Assembly: GCF_016545825.1 (NCBI RefSeq)
Contig: NC_052615.1
Span: 27,959,088-28,023,087 of the forward strand
Direction: 5' to 3'
DNA: 64,000 bases
Source: Eucalyptus grandis
Lineage: Eukaryota; Streptophyta; Magnoliopsida; Myrtales; Myrtaceae
Made by a program: the position numbers and the translations under genes. Under the pieces are notes generated by a model that worked only from the letters and a program-made list of their open reading frames with translations, ran no database searches and was not told where the DNA came from. Positions 57,941 through 64,000 of the stretch are shown here, in pieces. The stretch's first letter is position 1; every line of letters begins with the position of its first letter.

Positions 57941-58918
57941 TAGAGGTACTCTTCCTTGGCACATTACATCATTTAGTGAATGCGTAAATATCTCAAATTA
58001 TCAGATGGTGTGTTGTTGAGTTCTTACTTTTAAATTAGAGAGATATTTTAGACCATTCATTTTTGTTTTAGTTTTTTTTTTTTTTAAGGGAGATTAGAAA
58101 AGGAACATGTTTCATGTCACATCTCTAACCCTTGCGTCCATGTTATTTCCCTTCTTTGTTTTTTCCTATCTTCTTGTTGGATTTTTAGATCTTATGACTT
58201 ACCATGTGAATTTTTGAGCTTTTAGATTGTACTCTCACGCTCTTTGTTATAGATAGTGAAACACCTCTCTCCTCTCATGATTTTTCCCATTTTGGGTTTC
58301 CACATATATCTTACATCTCATGTAATTTCAATTTTACTTTCATCATTTATTACTTGTGCTTCAATTGGTTCATCTTTTGGCCTTTTTCTGCAACACGTGT
58401 CTACTGCCTTTCCCTCTCCGTCTTTAATTCATGTCCTTAGGAAACTCTTTGACAATAAGGGTCCTGAGAGATCTCCTCATTTTGAACTGAGTTGATATGG
58501 ACATCATGCTTGCCCATTGAAAAGCTTCATCTTGCCCCGGCACTCCAGAATTCAACTGAGAGGCTTGGTTGCAGAGATTGAAACCACAGAACTCACCAAC
58601 CATCAAGTGGGTTAATCATGAAGCCTTATCGAAAAATCAGAGAGTCATGAGCTCCTTAAGATTGACGGGTGCAAATACAGTCACTTGCAGTTCTTTAATA
58701 GTTGTCGATGCACGTGCAACCGGTGCCCTCGTGCCTGTAAAGTTCGTATTATCGTATTTGAAGCTCCCAAAGATCTCGAAACCAAGACTAGTCAGATACT
58801 ATCCGATGAATCTTCCACAAAAGCATTCTAACATGTAGGCCGGTGCGATATTATCACTACAAAATCATTGCTGACATAAACCGTACCTTATCACTGCAAA
58901 ATCATTAGCTAGACAAAG

Positions 58919-58928
58919 CTCCCTCCCT

Positions 58929-58964
<36 letters not shown>
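58919..58964. repeat. CTCC then TC microsatellite
   Basis: (CTCC)4 merges into (TC)n of about 15 units. Confidence 0.9.
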
Positions 58965-58965
<1 letters not shown>

Positions 58966-59540
58966 ACCCCACCATGGAGGTTGGTACGATATTTTGTGGG
59001 CGGTAGGAGAGATCCGATCAGATTAAAGCGATTCGAAGCGTTCCTTCCCACACTCCATCATTGAGTTCGGCAAGAAGGCATTGGAGGGTGTTCACAAGGT
59101 GAAAGGTAGACTCAGAAGAGGCAAAGAGAGAAACGTTTCGAATTGGTGGGCTCGCTTGCCCTTTTGCACTTAGCCGGCCACGGAACTCCAATAAAGATTC
59201 TCTTATTGTTAGATGTCTCAATGCCTCAAGAATTTCTTGTGAATGAGATATAATGATTTACAAGTAATAAACACATTTGAATTATTCTTATGATCTCTTT
59301 CCTAAGATTAATATATGTATCATGAACAATCGCTTAATAAATGTCTAGAAATGAAAATATATATGCAATGACTTTATATTTCCGCCGTTTCTTTAAAAAA
59401 AAATGTTTGGTATTTCCTAACAACTTATTTTTAAACCGTACTTGCTAGATGAGTGTGCATACACTGAGTATAGTCTTTTTTTTTTTTTAATCTTTTGAAC
59501 AAAAAATTTCTAGTATATGGGACATCGGATGTATCTAGTT

Positions 59541-59557
59541 TTTTTTTTCTGTCGAAA
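59541..59557 (-). mobile_element. 17-bp LINE-tail insertion with perfect 13-bp TSD
   Basis: TTTTTTTTCTGTCGAAA is inserted between two copies of GATGTATCTAGTT (59528-59540 and 59558-59570). On the minus strand it reads TTTCGACAG plus A8, close to the 3' ends of the LINEs at 38.7 kb and 40.6 kb. The insert is hardly longer than its own TSD. Confidence 0.7.
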
Positions 59558-59965
59558 GATGTATCTAGTTAAGAGTCTACTTTTTATGGAAAAAAGTTCA
59601 CTGCCTTCTCACTTCATAAGCCTGGAAGTACATTTACGACTTGAAAGACGTGTTATTAATATAGGATTAAAAGGTGCTTATTTTCATTCCAATACAGTTA
59701 TAATGGAACACCCTTTGTTAACTTTACATTAAGAATTGACAAATAATGCACATAGGATGAAAATTAAATACGTGCGAAAAAAAATTAAGCTTTGAAAAAT
59801 GATTTATTAAAGGGTGACAAGAATTTTACATTAAACAATATTGTAACGTAGAGAATGTAGAAATACACCTATCAACCAATTTGTGAGTTGCATTACTTAC
59901 CAAAATTAAGAAGGATTTCTCGTGTCATTAGGTTAATCCTTCTTGCTGAAATATTATTTCTAAGT

Positions 59966-60414
59966 AGGGATGACCGATTTTGAACTGGGTAGGATTCGGA
60001 TTAGGAACCTAAAATCTACCCTATCAAAGTCGCTTTCCAGTTTTTTTAAATTAGGAATGAAACTAGCCAATTCCAAGTCGATTTTAGGGGCGACCAGGAA
60101 CCGGCCTACTTTTTTCTATTTTATTATATTATTTAATTGCTCTATCATGTGTATTTTTTTTTTTTTGCAAAAAGTCTCAATTAGGATGCTGTAATGACAT
60201 GCTTATGTTGGAATGCTCAGCCTCAATTTTTTTGCAAAAGACCTCATTTTAGGGACTTGTAAGTTTGGTTTTGAACCGGTTAAAAAAAAGGTTATGCTAG
60301 AGACCAACCTTGAAATCAGTTCTGCTCAAGAATTAATTGGTTCAAAGCTAAGAATCGGGAATTAGGCGGTTTGATTTAATTCCTGAGTTGAACCAAGCTG
60401 GTCGTTCATCCCTA
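59966..60414. mobile_element. hAT-like MITE
   Basis: Ends TAGGGATGACCGATT and GGTCGTTCATCCCTA are 15-bp imperfect inverted repeats. The interior is rich in GGTTC/GAACC and ACCGG motifs (GAACCGG near 60092, TTGAACCGGTT near 60273). Length 449 bp, non-coding. No 8-bp TSD could be made out, so the superfamily is tentative. Confidence 0.55.
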
Positions 60415-62898
60415 ACTCCTAGCAATTTGTTCAAGAAGAAAATCCTAATATCTTATGCAGTGTAAAGGTTTCCTGCCTTTCTTTCTGGGGCTGTACATTG
60501 GCACTTGGCAAAACTCTAATTTGTGGATAGAAATTAGTGGACCTTTTAGTTGACTCCTGAAGGTCCGATCCTGGGACACACAAATTAATTAGTTATTTCC
60601 TTTTCAAATTACTGAAGTGAAAAGGGCTTGTCATTTTCTAATGATTATTTAGTTTTCCTCGACGAAAAGCTTGAATGCTCCACTTGACCGTTTGGAGTTC
60701 CTGAATACAGTGCATCATCATCCATCGAGCGATAGTGATTCCACAGTGTCTTGGTGGGATTCATGATGTGCCTTTGATTTCACCATTAATAGTGGAAGTT
60801 TGAATCCGAGAGCACCAGAATACAAAAATGCCAGCTTGTTCTTCTTTCCTTTCTTCATTCGCTATCAAATGTTTGTCCACACTATGCATTTATGGCGAAA
60901 TTCTGCATAAATTAATGCCACTTATGGTTATCACCTCAGCAAATCACACTTTCCCCCCAACTCTTTTAAGGTAACCGAATAGGGTGAGGGTGGGTCGGTT
61001 CCCACCCTGAAATTGGACTAAACACGGTCAGTTCCCAATTTGTGAAATCAGAAACCGACCCTGTCCATTCGGGATTTGACAATGTTCCTCTTTTTATTTT
61101 TATTATTACAGTTTCTTCTACATAATACCTGCCTAGTGCACAACATATTAATTCGTTCAATCCAACAAGGTCTACAGCCTCTTTCCCAAGTCAGCGACTC
61201 CAAACACAAAAGCTATTTTCGATTCATTCATTATACAAGTATTACCATTTTATTCATTGAAAATCATAAATAATTAAATAGCAAACAAAAACGCATGTTC
61301 AGTTCGTAACGTTATAGTCTTCCTGCCAGCATCCATTGGATATACATGCGAGTTGAATAAGACATGTTGAAACAATCAACTTGCTATGAAACCAATTGTC
61401 AACACCTTGAAAGGGAAAAAACAAGTCATATCATGGGTTAGTTTTGTCGGTCCGGTCTACTTAGTCCAGGTCCACACTAGGAATTGGAAATTGGACCAGT
61501 CATTTTCGATTTCCATAGGAATCACCAAGAATTGGCCAATTCTATCTAGTATCTAGTTCCCAATTGAATCGGAACCGATAGAAAGCCTTACCTGACACTC
61601 GATTGTATTTTCAGCCGCACCTTGAGGAGGATAGCCATGAAAATAGGAGTTTCCATTAATATATGAAAAAGATTGTATTATGGTATTACATGAAAAGTTA
61701 AGTAATCGAATTCGATGTTAAGTTAGATGTAGTTGTTGAAGATAAATATCTGGCATGATTATCTTGGCAAGTAATTAATGGAATCTAAATATGATTATAA
61801 GACCTCCGGCATCATAAGAAGCTGGAGTTGAAGAAAAAGGCTAGAAATACAGAGTTGGCAGTAGATTAAACCTTGTTGAAATTACTTAGAATGATTGAGA
61901 ACAATTGAAATTCTGCAGAGGCAATCTTTTAACTTGATATTCGGAATTAATTATGAAAGACGACGCTTTAGACTTACAAGACGGGCCCGTGCCAACACGT
62001 GATTCGGACTCCTTGATAAAAGCATATTTCAACGTCATTACAAATTCTTCCGTATCCATCCAAAATCCGACGATGACTTTCCTAAATTTTTCTAGAAAAA
62101 AAAAAAGTTGTTTATAAAGCGATGGTTATATTCTCCTCCATCCTTAATTGAACAGAACTACAATATCAACGGAAATAAATATTCAATACTTCATGTGATT
62201 TTTATAAGGAATTTTTCTTAAGTTCCCTAGACTTTGGTGTTAGTACCCGTTTTTGAATATCGGCTAATCTCGCTCAATGCATTATGAGCCAAAAACTATG
62301 TGTTTCAGTTACTCTTTCCACATCAAAAACGCAAGGTGGATTCTTATGTTTTTTCACACCTCGTGCCTGTATTTAACGATTTTCTCTTCTAAGCTTAGCT
62401 ATCACCCCCTAAATTCCAAGTTGGGAGTGTTTATTTTGTTCTAAGTAGACGAGTCTCAACTCGAGCCTCCGGCCATTGGAATTCATCGCATCACGACATT
62501 CTGTCATGGTCCCTCCTCCTTGACATTGAAGCACACGACGACAAATAAGACTCGATATGGTTGTTTCACAGTATTCCTTATCGGGATACTCTTCATATGT
62601 TTGTGCACACTAGAGCTATCATTTTCAATCATTGGTGCATGTTATTTTCGTTGAAGCATAGAAGATGTTAGAAACCTTCATACTCGAGAGACTTAGAAAA
62701 ACAAAAAATTGCCTATTTTTTGTCTATTGACGTATTTAATTGCACTCAATTTCATTTGAAAACCAACTTGGACATGCCTTTTTTTAGCATGTCTTACGTG
62801 AGATTTTTATTTTATGAACTGATTTGCCAGGGATGAGATGCTCGGTAGTTTTGCGATCAAGACAAAATAAAATTCAAAGAATTATAAATGGCATATTA
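60415..62898. other. Intergenic DNA, no gene recognised; one possible second hAT-like MITE
   Basis: 60980-61600 begins TAGGGTGAGGGTGGGTCGG, contains many GGTTCC/GGAACC inverted motifs and ends near GGAACCGATAG (about 61570). It resembles the 59966 element, but the right end is unclear. 61600-62898 is AT-rich with nothing recognised. Confidence 0.4.
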
Positions 62899-63865
62899 GG
62901 GTGCGTTTGGTAACGTTTCTGTTAAAAAATTATTCCAATGAACAGAAATAGAAAAAACCATTTCTATTCCGGGAACAATTTTTAAATGAAAGAACGCGTT
63001 TAGTAAATTTGTTCCCTGGAATAGAAAAAGAACAAAAACACGTTTGGTAAATTTGTATAATTTTTTTGTTTCTTTTAATTTTTTAATATTTTTATTTTAT
63101 TTTCTTTTTTTTTTTTCTTCTTTTGGCCGGTCACTCTGGCTGCCTTGCCCAACCACGGCAAGGCTCACGAGTCTTCACCAGGCGACGCTAACTGGCGTAG
63201 TGGTTTGGTGATGCCGAGCCTCACCGAGCCGGCCACGAGGTCGGCCTCGCCTTGGTTGGGCTAGCTCGAGCTCGCCTAGATCTGGCGAGATCGGCCTTGC
63301 CCGGCCACCAGCAAGGCTCGGCCTCATTGGTGGCTAGGTGAGGCCAAGCCTTGCCAGAGGCCGACGACGCTCCGACGAGGTCACTAGCCCTCGATGGCAT
63401 CGCCGGCCAAAGAAAAAAGAAGAAGAAAAGAAAGAGAAGAAAAAATAAGATAGAGAAAAATTATTTCTCGAAAGTATTCCAAGAACAAAAAACAAGTGTT
63501 TTTTTGTTTTCTTATTCCCATTCCAAATTTGTTCATGGGAAAAAAAAGATTTGAAACAAAAACACAAACAAATACATTTACATTCTTTTTTTTTTTTTTT
63601 TATGATCCAGGAAACCCCGTAAGCCGACAGCCAATGAGAAGAACCTCGGGGCAACATGGGGAAATCACCACCCCATGCCACCAGATAAGTCACCAAGTAA
63701 CTCCACCAGCCTCCTTGCGTTACAAGGGATTTGAACTCCTCATCTCTCTTGTAAATGATCACAAAAGCCTACCTAGCGGAGCCGCTACGACCGGTTTTGT
63801 TTCCAAAAAAAACAAAAATTATGTTCATGACCAAGAAAAAAAAAAGAATACAAACAAACATGGCC
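62899..63865. mobile_element. MITE-like foldback element, copy 6, with a SINE inside
   Basis: Left end GGGTGCGTTTGGTAACG after TTA (62896-62898). The GC core has GGCCGGTCAC and CGCCGGCC arms (63125-63410), then AACAAAAA zones. The right end CAAACAAACATGGCC is near 63865 and is followed by TAA. About 220 bp is a SINE insertion (63586-63805). Confidence 0.7.
63586..63805 (-). mobile_element. tRNA-derived SINE candidate
   Basis: On the minus strand: a loose A-box-like TAGCGGCTCCGCTAGG (63772-63787), about 45 bp further a good B box GAGTTCAAATCCC (63726-63738), a body of about 120 bp, and a poly(A) tail (plus-strand T run 63586-63601). The layout is that of a plant tRNA-type SINE. The A box is weak and a TSD was not found. 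Confidence 0.55.
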
Positions 63866-64000
63866 TAACTTCTCCTAGAATATCCCTCATTTTCATCTTT
63901 CCAAAACTTGCACCCGGCGATCCCTATTTCATCATCGTAATACTATTCTTTAATTTCATTCAATTTCATTTCATCGTATGAATTTTGAAGGAAAAGAAAT

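Larger units (their letters stand above)
57941..59965. other. Intergenic DNA, no gene recognised
   Basis: Contains a T tract (58072-58084), an imperfect duplicated phrase TTATCACTxCAAAATCATT (58853 and 58889), a CTCC/TC microsatellite and a LINE-tail micro-insertion. Short open frames match no family. Confidence 0.5.

Overview
The window is plant nuclear DNA. It carries four spliced protein-coding genes with GT..AG introns, separated by AT-rich intergenic DNA full of nested plant retrotransposons and MITEs. The genes match eudicot families closely. A woody dicot, perhaps Myrtales, is a guess from general repeat style and not something the sequence proves.

Genes: (1) a methionine gamma-lyase gene on the minus strand (2642 down to 1, last few codons outside the window); (2) a small two-exon DUF538 gene, minus strand, 14599-15248; (3) a 14-exon HLB1-like TPR gene, plus strand, 44262-53766, whose exon 1 contains an apparent frameshift; (4) a complete seven-exon YSL metal-nicotianamine transporter gene of the YSL1/2/3 type, minus strand, 54407-57320. 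HLB1 and YSL are tail to tail. The four genes are unrelated in pathway, as is usual in plants, and nothing here suggests an operon or gene cluster.

Mobile DNA: 5.3-7.7 kb holds a 5'-truncated L1-type LINE with a 15-bp target-site duplication (TSD). 13.5-14.4 kb holds a second truncated LINE end with its own TSD. 17.6-38.7 kb is one nested structure: a near full-length LINE with a 17-bp TSD, split inside its reverse transcriptase by a minus-strand, gag-only LTR retrotransposon (21022-36152, TSD ATAAC). One LTR of that element is itself split by a 3.2-kb solo LTR (22259-25478, TSD TAATG). The other LTR preserves the empty site. The outer LINE appears to sit in yet another LTR-like sequence ending near 40022, next to a fourth LINE remnant.

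From 40.8 kb onward six copies of one MITE-like family (terminal motif GGGTGCGTTTGG, mostly TTA targets, GC-rich foldback core) are scattered, two of them in HLB1 introns. Two copies are back to back and share one TTA. Very short insertions (17-23 bp) consisting only of a LINE-like 3' end plus oligo(A), flanked by 12-14 bp TSDs, occur at several places, including a methionine gamma-lyase intron.

Tandem duplications lie just upstream of the methionine gamma-lyase and YSL genes and within an HLB1 intron. No CRISPR array, operon, organellar segment or convincing new multi-gene system was seen. The most informative signals are the layered transposon archaeology, the ultra-short LINE insertions, the MITE family and the HLB1 exon 1 frameshift.
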